Positions 17,679-26,584 of a stretch of 45,477 bases of DNA are shown here, piece after piece. Numbering within the stretch: position 1 is the first letter of the stretch; each line of letters starts with the position of its first letter. The stretch lies in the NCBI GenBank assembly GCA_902510965.1, contig CABXDM010000004.1, forward strand, positions 1-45,477. Direction: 5' to 3'. This DNA is from an uncultured Candidatus Actinomarina sp. Lineage in GTDB: Bacteria > Actinomycetota > Acidimicrobiia > Actinomarinales > Actinomarinaceae. The position numbers and the translations under genes were made by a program. Below the pieces are notes generated by a model, which saw nothing but the letters and a program-made list of their open reading frames with translations, was not told the DNA's origin and searched no databases.

Positions 17679-18509
17679 ATGAAATCAGTAAGAGTTTATG
17701 GGCTTGGCCTTATGGGAACAAATCTTGGGCTTAAATTACTTAGTAAAGGGATAAAAGTCTACGGTGAGGATGTCAACACTAAATCACTCGAGAGAGCATC
17801 TAACCTGGGAATTGATGTAGCTAATTCATCACAGGCAGTTGATTTGGCTATTCTTGCTATGCCTATAAATAGTATTGTATCAACTCTTAGTTCAGACAAA
17901 TTAATTGCTAATACCAAAGCAATAATTGATATAGGTGGGACAAAGGAGAAGATTTGCAATTTAATGGATAGTTACGAGGTTCCATCAATTGGTGGCCATC
18001 CAATGTGTGGTATTTCGGACAATAGCTCATGGGAACCTGACCCAGAAATTTACAATGGAGCTACATTTTTATTGTGCGAAACCAAGTCAATGGATCCTAC
18101 GTCAAGAGAGATTGTTCTTGAGATGATTCAATTATTAAACTCTAAGGAAGTCTGGATTGATAGAACTCATCATGATGAGATAATTTCGATTACTAGCCAT
18201 CTTCCACACTTAATAAGTACAGCTCTAGTTGGCACTGCTAGAGATAACTATGAGATAAATGAAATTATGGGTATGGCAGCTGGTGGTTTTGACGGAGCTA
18301 CAAGACTTACTAGAACTAATCCTGAGATGATAAAAGACATGTATGACACTAATTCTGAAAATATTAATAAATTCCTTAAATATTTCTTAAGTGAATTAAT
18401 GGAATTAGTTGACCTACAAGAAAGAGATGAACTCATTAGTTATTTAAATAATTCTGTCCATTGGAGAAGGGCATTATCTGACAAATTTGGGGAAAGACCA
18501 CTAAGTTGA
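17679..18509 (+). CDS. tyrA: Prephenate dehydrogenase
   Basis: NAD(P)-dependent oxidative decarboxylation of prephenate to 4-hydroxyphenylpyruvate, the tyrosine branch. The N-terminal Rossmann motif VYGLGLMGTNLG is at residues 5-16, and GGHPMCGISDNS, TSHLPHLIS and FDGATRL-type motifs are those of the family. Length 276 aa; there is no chorismate mutase or ACT domain fused, so regulation would come from DAHP synthase and the attenuator. Starts two bases after aroF and overlaps aroA by three bases. Confidence 0.93.
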   Translation: MKSVRVYGLGLMGTNLGLKLLSKGIKVYGEDVNTKSLERASNLGIDVANSSQAVDLAILAMPINSIVSTLSSDKLIANTKAIIDIGGTKEKICNLMDSYEVPSIGGHPMCGISDNSSWEPDPEIYNGATFLLCETKSMDPTSREIVLEMIQLLNSKEVWIDRTHHDEIISITSHLPHLISTALVGTARDNYEINEIMGMAAGGFDGATRLTRTNPEMIKDMYDTNSENINKFLKYFLSELMELVDLQERDELISYLNNSVHWRRALSDKFGERPLS

Positions 18510-19783
18510 ATCCTGAAAAAAAGCTTTCAGGTGAAATTTCCCTTATAGGTGATAAGTCAATTTCTCACAGATCTATAATATTTGGATCCATAGCTGAGGG
18601 AGTATCTGAGTTTTCTAATGTTCTAATATCTGGAGATACAACCGCAACTATTGAAATCTTCAACTCTTTAGGCGTAAACATAGAGGTTAAAGAACACAAT
18701 ACTCTCGTTATTCATGGCGTAGGGCTTAACGGTCTATCTAAGTCAAAACAGGCCCTAGATGCAAAAAGTTCAGGAACCACTGCCCGTCTTCTAACAGGTT
18801 TGCTTGCTAGGCAAAACTTTTCCTCAGAGTTGATCGGAAGTAGTCAATTAAGTAAAAGACCAATGGGAAGGGTCATTAATCTTTTAACTGAGCATGGTTC
18901 AGGTATTAAATCTAATGAAGGGTATTTACCAATAAAGTTTGAACAAACAGAATCTGCATTCAACACTATAAATACAATTGTTCCTAGCGCACAGGTAAAA
19001 AGTGCCTTAATTATAGCTTCTTTATATCACCCAGAACCAACTGTAATAACAGAGGACGTTCCCACAAGAGACCATACAGAGAGGATGCTTTCACATATGG
19101 GAGTGGGGTTAGTCAGGATGGGTTCATCTATCACTGTTCCTCCCAACCAGATTTTGAAACCTAGCAGTTTTAGGATACCCTCAGATATATCATCTGCAGC
19201 CTTTCTTATTGCAATAGGTATTTTGTCGTCAGATAAAATAGTTCTCAATAAAGTTCTTATCAATGAAAGGCGTATTGGTTTTCTCAAGATTCTAAAAAGA
19301 ATGAATGCGAACATCACAATTAGCAATATCACTGAAGTTGGAAATGAACTAATAGGCGATATAGAAGTTATTAAGTCAGAATTAATAGCTACACAGATAG
19401 AGCCTGATGAGATTCCCGACCTAATTGATGAGATTCCTTTATTGACCTTTTTAGCATCTCAAGCAGAAGGAGAGACAACTTTGAGAGGTGCCGAGGAGTT
19501 AAGAATAAAAGAATCGGATCGTCTTGAATCTATGAAAGAGTTTATACAAACCCTAAATGGAAAAATTAAAATGTATCCTGATGGATTTAAAATAACAGGG
19601 AAGCAAAATTTAGATGCGGGAGTCATCAAAACAAAAGATGATCATAGGATTTCGATGACAGCTTTAGTAGCTAACTTAACCCTTAGTAAGAAAATCCTTC
19701 CTGATAATATTCAATGTATTAACGATTCGTATCCTTCGTTCTTTGATGATATAAACAAAATAGGTGGTGAGATAATTGAATAA
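18506..19783 (+). CDS. aroA: 3-phosphoshikimate 1-carboxyvinyltransferase (EPSP synthase)
   Basis: Joins PEP to shikimate-3-P. Motifs: DKSISHR at 16-22 (Lys17, Ser18, Arg22), SSGTTARLL (PEP and shikimate-3-P binding), VPSAQVKSALI, RDHTERML, RIKESDRLE and DDHRISM. Length 425 aa is normal. The TTG start at 18506 overlaps the tyrA stop; no ATG is near. The GTTARL rather than GTAMRP form resembles the Gram-positive class. Confidence 0.96.
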   Translation: MNPEKKLSGEISLIGDKSISHRSIIFGSIAEGVSEFSNVLISGDTTATIEIFNSLGVNIEVKEHNTLVIHGVGLNGLSKSKQALDAKSSGTTARLLTGLLARQNFSSELIGSSQLSKRPMGRVINLLTEHGSGIKSNEGYLPIKFEQTESAFNTINTIVPSAQVKSALIIASLYHPEPTVITEDVPTRDHTERMLSHMGVGLVRMGSSITVPPNQILKPSSFRIPSDISSAAFLIAIGILSSDKIVLNKVLINERRIGFLKILKRMNANITISNITEVGNELIGDIEVIKSELIATQIEPDEIPDLIDEIPLLTFLASQAEGETTLRGAEELRIKESDRLESMKEFIQTLNGKIKMYPDGFKITGKQNLDAGVIKTKDDHRISMTALVANLTLSKKILPDNIQCINDSYPSFFDDINKIGGEIIE

Positions 19784-20561
19784 ATTTGGAGTACTTGGTT
19801 GGCCTCTGACGAATACATTTTCACCACAGATACATGAATTGTTATTTGTTCACACTGGTATTAAAGGTTCTTACAGTTCAATCAGAGAAGAAAATATTAA
19901 TCAAGAAACTATTTTAAAAATAAATCAAGGCTTTGATGGATACAACATTACAATTCCACACAAAGAAAAAATACTGAATTTAGACAATACTGCAATCCTT
20001 AGTAAAAGTGTTTTAGAAATTGGAGCTTGCAATACGGTTTTAATTAAAAATTCAAGAATGTATTTATTCAATACTGACTTTTCTGGCTTTAGGGACTTTC
20101 TAGATATGATTGATCACAACTTTAATAATAAGGAAGTGTTAATTCTTGGTTCTGGTGGAAGTTCAAAGGCAATAGCATATTCTTTAAAACTATTAAATAT
20201 TAAATATCACATCGTAAGTCGATCACTTAGAGATAATACTATTTCATATAATGATGTTCCTAATTTCAGTTCTAAAATAGGAATGGTCATTAACACAACC
20301 CCTGTAGGCATGCCGCCATATGAAAATGCTGAACTACCAATAAAGTGGCATGAATTAGTTAATTTACAAACTGTAATCAATCTCGGTTATGGTCCAGAAA
20401 ATACTTTTTTAAATAATTTTGATGATTCAATCTTAAAATATGATGGATTGGGAATGTTAATCTGTCAGGCTATAGAGTCTTTTAATATATGGACATCTGC
20501 AGCAGTTAGTACAAGTAGTATTTATGGTGAAGTGTTAAATAAATTGGAAGGTGAAAAGTGA
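19776..20561 (+). CDS. aroE: Shikimate 5-dehydrogenase
   Basis: NADPH-dependent reduction of 3-dehydroshikimate. It has GWPLTNTFSPQIHE (shikimate binding), NITIPHKE with the catalytic Lys, the nucleotide-binding LGSGGSSKAIAY and NTTPVGM. Length 261 aa is slightly short of the usual 270. Start TTG at 19776 lies inside the end of aroA (8-base overlap). Confidence 0.95.
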   Translation: MNKFGVLGWPLTNTFSPQIHELLFVHTGIKGSYSSIREENINQETILKINQGFDGYNITIPHKEKILNLDNTAILSKSVLEIGACNTVLIKNSRMYLFNTDFSGFRDFLDMIDHNFNNKEVLILGSGGSSKAIAYSLKLLNIKYHIVSRSLRDNTISYNDVPNFSSKIGMVINTTPVGMPPYENAELPIKWHELVNLQTVINLGYGPENTFLNNFDDSILKYDGLGMLICQAIESFNIWTSAAVSTSSIYGEVLNKLEGEK

Positions 20562-21730
20562 TTAGATATCTAACCGCAGGCGAAAGCCACGGACCCGAGT
20601 TAACTGGAATTCTAGAAGGGATACCCGCTGGTTTCAATATTTCGAAAAAATATATAGATAGCTTTTTACAGAGGAGACAAAAAGGTGTTGGTTCCGGGGG
20701 CAGAATGAACATTGAACAGGATGAAGTTTTAATTAGTTCAGGAGTAGTTAATGGAGTTTCTACTGGAGCGCCAATTGCTATACGAATATTAAATAAAGAT
20801 TGGAAAAACTGGAAAGATAAGGATATAGACCCCTATGTAGTACCAAGGCCGGGACATGCAGATTTAGTTGGAACAGCAAAGTATAACCATGAAGATATCA
20901 GATTAGTCTTAGAAAGAGCAAGTGCCAGAGAAACTGCTATGAGAACTGCAATAGGAGCGATTGCAGCAGAGGTTCTGGAAGAACTAGGGATTGAAGTTAC
21001 AGGTTACGTATCAGCAATAGGAGACATCACCTATCAAAATAACATTAAAGATAAAATCGAGAGGGATAAAGTTACAGAGTCTGATGTTGGATGTCCTGAG
21101 ACTGCAACTAGTAAATTGATGGAAGAAGAGATTCTTTCAGCAAGAAAAAATAAGGATACCCTTGGGGGCTCCATAACATGTGTAGCAACAGGAGTTCCAG
21201 CTACAATTGGTAGCTTCGTACACTGGGATAAAAAACTTGATGCAATTCTCGCAAAACAGTTTATGTCTGTTCAAAGTGTAAAGGCTGTCGAGATTGGAAA
21301 AGGAGTTGATATTGCTAAAAAATTTGGTACAGAAGTTCAAGATCAATACTCTCTAGATGGAAAAAAAATAACCAAGATTTCGAATAACCTCGGAGGTTTT
21401 GAGGGAGGTATGACAAATGGTGAAGAATTACACATCACGGCATATTTAAAACCAATTAGCACTACTTTAACCCCGATAAGCAGCATAGATTTAGCCGAAA
21501 AAATTGAAACTGAAACAGTCTATGAACGTTCTGATACATGTGCTGTGCCAAGAGCTATACCAATATTTGAAGCAATCATGGCATTTGAAATATTAAATAA
21601 CCTATTAATCAAAACAGGAGGAGATCATAAAAAAGAAATAACTCAAAGTTTCAACAACATTCCGAAACTTGAAATTGACGAATTCGAGATAAAAAATGAA
21701 TTATGGAGTATGAAATACGATGTCGAGTAA
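20558..21730 (+). CDS. aroC: Chorismate synthase
   Basis: FMNH2-dependent formation of chorismate from EPSP, the last common step. Starts RYLTAGESHGPELTGILEG (signature 1), followed by RRQKGVGSGGRM, RPGHADL, ERASARETAMRTAIG and GGFEGGMTNGE. Length 390 aa is standard. GTG 20558 overlaps the aroE stop in GTGA. Its end overlaps aroK by eleven bases. Confidence 0.97.
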   Translation: MIRYLTAGESHGPELTGILEGIPAGFNISKKYIDSFLQRRQKGVGSGGRMNIEQDEVLISSGVVNGVSTGAPIAIRILNKDWKNWKDKDIDPYVVPRPGHADLVGTAKYNHEDIRLVLERASARETAMRTAIGAIAAEVLEELGIEVTGYVSAIGDITYQNNIKDKIERDKVTESDVGCPETATSKLMEEEILSARKNKDTLGGSITCVATGVPATIGSFVHWDKKLDAILAKQFMSVQSVKAVEIGKGVDIAKKFGTEVQDQYSLDGKKITKISNNLGGFEGGMTNGEELHITAYLKPISTTLTPISSIDLAEKIETETVYERSDTCAVPRAIPIFEAIMAFEILNNLLIKTGGDHKKEITQSFNNIPKLEIDEFEIKNELWSMKYDVE

Positions 21731-22232
21731 TACAGCTTTTTTAGTTGGGTTTATGGGTTCTGGAAAATCTTCTATTTTAAATATCTTAAAACTGAATACA
21801 GAAATTCATACTATTGACTTAGATGACTTTGTATTAAGCGAAAGTAAAGATGATTTAGAAAGTATTGAGCAATTGTTTGAAAAACACGGAGAGGAATATT
21901 TTAGAGACTGTGAAGTTAAAGCTTTTCAGAAAATTTATCAAAATCCCAACACAGTGGTTTCTCTTGGTGGAGGATCGATGATATCTAGCCCTATTAAATC
22001 TGCGGTATTAAAATCCGAACGTGCTTTTTACTTAAAAAATGAATTTGAAAATCTATGGAAAAATATTAAAGACAGTAAAAGACCGTTAGTAACTACCGGA
22101 AAAGATAATGTAATGAAAATTTATCTTGATAGACTTCATACATATAAGCACTGTAAAAATACAATCGACATGTCTAAACATAGTCTTCAAGAAGCTTCAG
22201 AAATCATCATCAAGCGACTAGGTTGGGTATAA
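21720..22232 (+). CDS. aroK: Shikimate kinase
   Basis: Phosphorylates shikimate at O3. The Walker A motif GFMGSGKSS is at about residues 10-18; IDLDDF (shikimate-binding Asp), GEEYFRDCE (usually GExxFRxxE) and SLGGGSM (Walker B) are present, and KRPL is the lid arginine region. Length 170 aa is normal. ATG 21720 overlaps the end of aroC. Confidence 0.94.
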   Translation: MSSNTAFLVGFMGSGKSSILNILKLNTEIHTIDLDDFVLSESKDDLESIEQLFEKHGEEYFRDCEVKAFQKIYQNPNTVVSLGGGSMISSPIKSAVLKSERAFYLKNEFENLWKNIKDSKRPLVTTGKDNVMKIYLDRLHTYKHCKNTIDMSKHSLQEASEIIIKRLGWV

Positions 22233-22233
22233 A

Positions 22234-23241
22234 TTGCAAGAATCAAATGTCCAATACTTTAAAAACTTAAATGAATTACTGATTTATTGTGATAAATTAA
22301 CCGAGGACAAAATCTCTAGGACCTACATTGATAAACAAGTTTTAGTTAAATTTCCGCAACTTAAAAAATTTTCCAAAGAATTTAAAGAGATTGAAATTAA
22401 AGAAGATAAAAAAAATCTAGATACTGTATCAAAAATTTGGGAAGATATGTTTGAGAAGTCCATACAAAGAAGTTCAACTGTCTTATGCATCGGGGGAGGA
22501 GCATTATCCGATGCTGTTGGATTTGCTTCAAGTACATATAAAAGAGGTACTGGACTTGTAATAATCCCTACAACACTTTTATCAATGGTTGATGCTGCAC
22601 ACGGTGGAAAAAATGGAATTAATACTACACACGGAAAAAATCAAATTGGAACTTTTATGATGCCTGATCAGGTATTAATCTGCCCAGAGTTTTTAGGAGA
22701 ACTACCAGAAAAACAAATTAAAAATGGGTTGATTGAATTAATCAAAGCAGGATTCTTAAAGAGTCCTGAATTAGTTCAACAGGTTTATGAGACCGATATC
22801 TCGAAAGTTAATATCGAACTTATAAAAGCAGCAGTAGACATTAAAAACGAAATAATAAAAAATGACTTTAAAGAAAGTTCTGAGAGAATGTATTTAAACT
22901 TTGGTCATACTATTGGACATCTAATTGAGGTAGATTCCAAACATAGTATTCCCCACGGCGAAGCAGTAGGTATAGGAATTTTAAAAGCCCTAAAAATATC
23001 GGAAAAAATGTGTAATTTAGATAAAAATATTTCTGACCATTTTGAAAATTTTCTAAAAAAGTTAGACCTTAATGTAGATTATAAGTTTAGTAGTAATCCA
23101 GAACAGCTTAAAGAATTATTGTTTAATGATAAAAAATTTTCTAAGGATATTGTGAAGTACGTTCTTCTTGAAAATATTGGAAATCCAGTTTTAGTTGATT
23201 TCAACTTAAATGATTTACTTAACGAGGTAACCTATGCATAA
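22234..23241 (+). CDS. aroB: 3-dehydroquinate synthase
   Basis: NAD- and metal-dependent cyclisation of DAHP. It shows GGGALSDAVGFASSTYKRG (NAD binding), IPTTLLSMVDAAHGGKNGIN (usually VDSSVGGKTGIN), and metal ligands in NFGHTIGHLIE and HGEAVGIG. Length 335 aa is within the normal range. TTG start one base after the aroK stop. The last eight bases overlap aroQ. The aroKB pair is conserved in many bacteria. Confidence 0.94.
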   Translation: MQESNVQYFKNLNELLIYCDKLTEDKISRTYIDKQVLVKFPQLKKFSKEFKEIEIKEDKKNLDTVSKIWEDMFEKSIQRSSTVLCIGGGALSDAVGFASSTYKRGTGLVIIPTTLLSMVDAAHGGKNGINTTHGKNQIGTFMMPDQVLICPEFLGELPEKQIKNGLIELIKAGFLKSPELVQQVYETDISKVNIELIKAAVDIKNEIIKNDFKESSERMYLNFGHTIGHLIEVDSKHSIPHGEAVGIGILKALKISEKMCNLDKNISDHFENFLKKLDLNVDYKFSSNPEQLKELLFNDKKFSKDIVKYVLLENIGNPVLVDFNLNDLLNEVTYA

Positions 23242-23665
23242 AATACTTGTGGTTAATGGTCCAAATATTAATATGTTAGGAATTAGAGAGCTAGATAAGT
23301 ATGGAAAAACTTCTTATCAAGAACTAAAGGACATCATACAAGATTATTCGATTGATAAATTTCATCTAGAAACCTATCAATCAAACGTTGAAGGGGAAAT
23401 TGTATCAAAGCTTCATAAAGCAATAGAAGAGGATATAGACGGCCTAATAATTAACCCAGGAGCATATACACATACCAGTATTGCAATTAGAGATGCGCTA
23501 GCGATACTTAAGATACCCTCAATTGAAGTACACATTAGTAATATAAAAAACAGGGAAGATTTTAGACAAGTAAACTTAATATCAGATTTTTGTGATTTGA
23601 CTATCACTGGAAAAGGTATCGATGGCTATATCGAGGCAATCGATTATTTATATGAAAAATATTAA
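23234..23665 (+). CDS. aroQ: 3-dehydroquinate dehydratase, type II
   Basis: Small dodecameric type II dehydroquinase. It has VVNGPNINMLGIRE (family NGPNLNLLGxRE) with the catalytic tyrosine in KYGKTSYQEL, QSNVEGEIV, INPGAYTHTSIAIRDAL and VEVHISN-like IEVHISNI. Length 143 aa is typical. This is the type seen in actinobacteria such as Mycobacterium. It starts inside aroB and ends inside pheA. Confidence 0.95.
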   Translation: MHKILVVNGPNINMLGIRELDKYGKTSYQELKDIIQDYSIDKFHLETYQSNVEGEIVSKLHKAIEEDIDGLIINPGAYTHTSIAIRDALAILKIPSIEVHISNIKNREDFRQVNLISDFCDLTITGKGIDGYIEAIDYLYEKY

Positions 23666-24470
23666 TAAAATATATTATCAAGGCTCAAAAGGTTCTTATT
23701 CAGAGTCTGTTTTAAAAAGCTATTTTCCTAATAAGCAATACGTTGAATGTCAGACTTTCAGAGAGGTTGTTGCCCAGGCGGGTGAAGATAATTATGGTTT
23801 ACTCCCTGTTGAAAATTCACTGGTAGGGACTGTTGTAGATTCTTACGAAAATTTAATTCAGAGTGAATTAAATGTGTACGGAGAGTTCAAGAAAAAAATT
23901 ACACACGCACTTATCGGATTAAAAAATTCAAAAATTGAAAATATTGAAAGAGTTATTTCTCATCCACAAGCTCTTCAGCAATGTAGCAACTTTTTACAAG
24001 ACATGAATGTACAACTTCAACCAGTTTTTGATACAGCTGGAAGTGTCTTAAGTTTATTAGATGAAGAATCTGAAACTATCGCTGGAATTGCAGGGGAGCA
24101 TTTTGAAGATGATCATCGTTTTAAAGTTCTAAAAAAAAGCATTTCAAATCATGTAGAAAACTATACTCGTTTCTTTCTTGTCGGGGATCAAGATCCTAAT
24201 CTTGAGGTATCTAAAAATAAAAGATCCGCAATATTGATAGCAGATGACAAGCCTGGCTCATTACTCTCTGCTCTGAAAATATTTGAGGAGACTAACGTTA
24301 ATTTAACAAAATTAGAATCTAGGCCGATCATTGGAAGTCCGTGGGAGTATAAATTTTATATTGATTACCAAAACTCTGTTGCTGATATTGATACTCAATT
24401 GAAAGATAAATTAGATTTGGTAACAAAAAAGTTTAAAATAATAGGTAGATACGGAACTATTGACCTTTAA
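23652..24470 (+). CDS. pheA: Prephenate dehydratase
   Basis: Decarboxylates and dehydrates prephenate to phenylpyruvate, the Phe branch. It begins IYYQGSKGSYSES (family FLGPxGTFSxxA), carries VENSLVGTVVDSY and the active-site ENYTRFFLVG, then a C-terminal ACT domain with the Phe-binding ESRPI motif at about residues 220-225. I set the start at ATG 23652, 14 bases inside the end of aroQ; upstream residues in frame do not resemble the family. It is monofunctional (272 aa), consistent with the separate aroH. It overlaps the convergent downstream gene by 14 bases, with no terminator seen. Confidence 0.93.
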   Translation: MKNINKIYYQGSKGSYSESVLKSYFPNKQYVECQTFREVVAQAGEDNYGLLPVENSLVGTVVDSYENLIQSELNVYGEFKKKITHALIGLKNSKIENIERVISHPQALQQCSNFLQDMNVQLQPVFDTAGSVLSLLDEESETIAGIAGEHFEDDHRFKVLKKSISNHVENYTRFFLVGDQDPNLEVSKNKRSAILIADDKPGSLLSALKIFEETNVNLTKLESRPIIGSPWEYKFYIDYQNSVADIDTQLKDKLDLVTKKFKIIGRYGTIDL

Positions 24471-25533
24471 ATTTCCAGCTTGAACCTGTTTTATTGTCTT
24501 CAATTGTTATATCAAGGTTATCGAGTAGATCCCGAATTTCATCAGATTCACTATATTTCTTTTCAATCCTAAATTTATTTCGCAAATTAATAATTTCTAA
24601 TATTGTTTTATCAAATAAAGTTGTAAAGTCATTATTATTTTTTATCTCTAAGTTAAGTTTTGCTATCTCTTTTTTGAGAGAATTTACATCAATATTATCT
24701 GAAGAGGTTTTTTTAGGTTGCTGCTCTTTCTTATTTGTTGCTTGAAGAATGCTTTGTAATTCTGAAAGTGAATATTCGTTTCCTGCTTCAAAAACTTTCT
24801 GACCATTACTTGTCTTAACTGTAACTGATCCAATTCCATCGACACTGAATATTTCCTTTTCACCATTGATCACAAGTGCAGTATGTTCATCAATTCCTAA
24901 AATATTTGTATACTCCCCATCAATTAGCATATTTAATCTATTTTTACCTATATAGCTACAGCTTGTATCGTGATTACCACCCTCTTTATTATTAAAATGA
25001 GGAACAACTGTACAACTTAACCCATAAAGCTCAAGTGTATTTAACCCTTCTTCCCAGAAAGGAGTCATTCCAACTTTGTATATTTCATAAACTGGGATTG
25101 TTTTCTCTCCCAAAGTAGAAGCAGCTGCGCTTGAAAATACCGCGTTCTTACCATCCTTTAGATGATTCGTAATTACATTTGGGATGTCTGAATGTAACCA
25201 TGTTTTAGAAGCATAGCTAGGACTACCAGGACCAGAAAATATGAAATTTGAACTTTTGAGCTGTTCAAGCATTTCAAAATATTCAACCGAGTCAATATTA
25301 TTAGTATTTCTTAAACTAGCTAATTTAATTTCTATCTGGACACTTTTTTTAAAAAAGAGTTGTAATTTATCAACGAGTACATTTGCATTTTCTTGAAATC
25401 CAAAAGGAGTATCTATTAAAAATGCATTTACCTGGTTGTCTAACATTTCAACAAACTTTCTGTGAACAGAAACAAGCGCAGGACTAGTTTCTCCTGAACC
25501 CATGATTGCAATGCTACCTTTAACTATTTCCAT
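24457..25533 (-). CDS. Peptidase S51/class I amidotransferase-like protein fused to a CysRS C-terminal-like tail
   Basis: A 358-aa protein. Residues 1 to about 230 look like the S51/cyanophycinase-type flavodoxin-like fold: IAIMGSGETSPA, FSGPGSPSYASKTW and VFSSAAAST (position of the nucleophile elbow, usually GxSAGA; here S-S-A-A-A). A charged linker with Lys/Asn repeats follows (about 255-300). The last 50 residues, with ILEIINLRNKFRIEKKYSES and DEIRDLLDNLDITIED, closely resemble the C-terminal segment of cysteinyl-tRNA synthetase. Substrate unknown; the altered elbow makes peptidase activity uncertain. TATAAT seven bases before the ATG suggests a leaderless mRNA. Confidence 0.72.
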   Translation of the reverse strand: MEIVKGSIAIMGSGETSPALVSVHRKFVEMLDNQVNAFLIDTPFGFQENANVLVDKLQLFFKKSVQIEIKLASLRNTNNIDSVEYFEMLEQLKSSNFIFSGPGSPSYASKTWLHSDIPNVITNHLKDGKNAVFSSAAASTLGEKTIPVYEIYKVGMTPFWEEGLNTLELYGLSCTVVPHFNNKEGGNHDTSCSYIGKNRLNMLIDGEYTNILGIDEHTALVINGEKEIFSVDGIGSVTVKTSNGQKVFEAGNEYSLSELQSILQATNKKEQQPKKTSSDNIDVNSLKKEIAKLNLEIKNNNDFTTLFDKTILEIINLRNKFRIEKKYSESDEIRDLLDNLDITIEDNKTGSSWKFKGQ

Positions 25534-25540
25534 TTAAACT

Positions 25541-25579
25541 ATTATAGGGATTTCTTGAATCTTCCATAAAATGTATAAT
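25541..25579. promoter_or_regulatory. Divergent -10 boxes for the S51-like and esterase genes
   Basis: In the 52-nt gap, the minus strand has TATAAT at 25541-25546, seven bases before the ATG at 25533, and the plus strand has TATAAT at 25574-25579, six bases before the ATG at 25586. Both would start transcription at or next to the start codon. The -35 regions are weak (TTATGG at 25564-25569 on the minus strand). Confidence 0.6.
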
Positions 25580-25585
25580 TAAAGT

Positions 25586-26584
25586 ATGTTAAAACTTATT
25601 ATTAAGATTCTTGAAGTTTTCACTTTGGATTACATACCTAAGTTCCCAATTTCTATGAGAACACGCCTATTTTACATAATTTTGCCTCTCAGAAAATATA
25701 GAGATAAGATCCGCATGAGCAAACCAGTTAATCAGGTAACTTACCAAGAAAGAGTTGAATTCGCAAAAGTTTCTCGTGACGGTATAAATTATTCTGGGAT
25801 TAAATTAAATGAATTTCATCCAGATATCGAGATAACAAAGATGGAAAATGCTAAATTCAATACTCACAAGCTAAGTCCAAAGAATCCTAAAACAGATGCA
25901 TATGCAATATATTTTCATGGAGGAGGTTATTATTCTGGAAGTGTAATCTCTCATAAGAATCTGTTATCTCAAATAACAGCATCAATAAATATGGTTACTT
26001 ATATATTTGAATATAGACTCTCTCCTGAAGCGGTATTTCCAAATGCGCACGATGATGCAAAAGAAATAGTTACATTTCTAGATAATATTGAAGAAGGTAA
26101 GAATTCAATATGGATAGGTGAATCTGCTGGTGGTGGATTAGCAACTGGATTATGCGTCGATGACAAATTCTCACTTAGACCTAAAAAACTAGTACTTATG
26201 TCGCCATGGCTAGATTTATCTGATAAAAATAAAGATAGAAATTTTCTCAAAAACAAAGATATTTTAATTTTATTAGATGGGATGCACATGATGGGGGAGT
26301 ATTATTCAGGAGATCATGATCCGTCAAATCCAATTCTCTCGCCTGTTTTTGCAGATATAAAATCATTTCCAGATGTTCTAATTCAAGTCTGCTCTAATGA
26401 GTTGCTTTATAATGATGCAGTTGAATTCTCCAAAAAATTAGAATTGATCAACAGTAAACATGAGTTACAAGTTTGGGATGATTTGTGGCATGCTTGGCAA
26501 TTCTTTCCTATTAAGGAAGCAGAAGAGGCAAGGGAAAAGATAACAAAATTTATTAATACAGAGTCTTACTCTTCATCTAAGTGA
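25586..26584 (+). CDS. Alpha/beta hydrolase, HSL (family IV) esterase
   Basis: A 332-aa hydrolase. The oxyanion-hole motif HGGGYYSG starts at His111, the nucleophile elbow GESAGG has Ser180, and the catalytic His302 lies in LWHAW. The acid residue is in CSNELLYND (Asp277, or the Glu of NELL); the usual DPLxDE form is altered, so this assignment is uncertain. The Phe-rich, basic N-terminus (FTLDYIPKFPISMRTRLFY) is typical of this family and may contact the membrane or lid. Likely acts on acyl esters; the substrate cannot be told from sequence. Converges with the ABC ATPase gene, overlapping by 19 bases. Confidence 0.85.
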   Translation: MLKLIIKILEVFTLDYIPKFPISMRTRLFYIILPLRKYRDKIRMSKPVNQVTYQERVEFAKVSRDGINYSGIKLNEFHPDIEITKMENAKFNTHKLSPKNPKTDAYAIYFHGGGYYSGSVISHKNLLSQITASINMVTYIFEYRLSPEAVFPNAHDDAKEIVTFLDNIEEGKNSIWIGESAGGGLATGLCVDDKFSLRPKKLVLMSPWLDLSDKNKDRNFLKNKDILILLDGMHMMGEYYSGDHDPSNPILSPVFADIKSFPDVLIQVCSNELLYNDAVEFSKKLELINSKHELQVWDDLWHAWQFFPIKEAEEAREKITKFINTESYSSSK

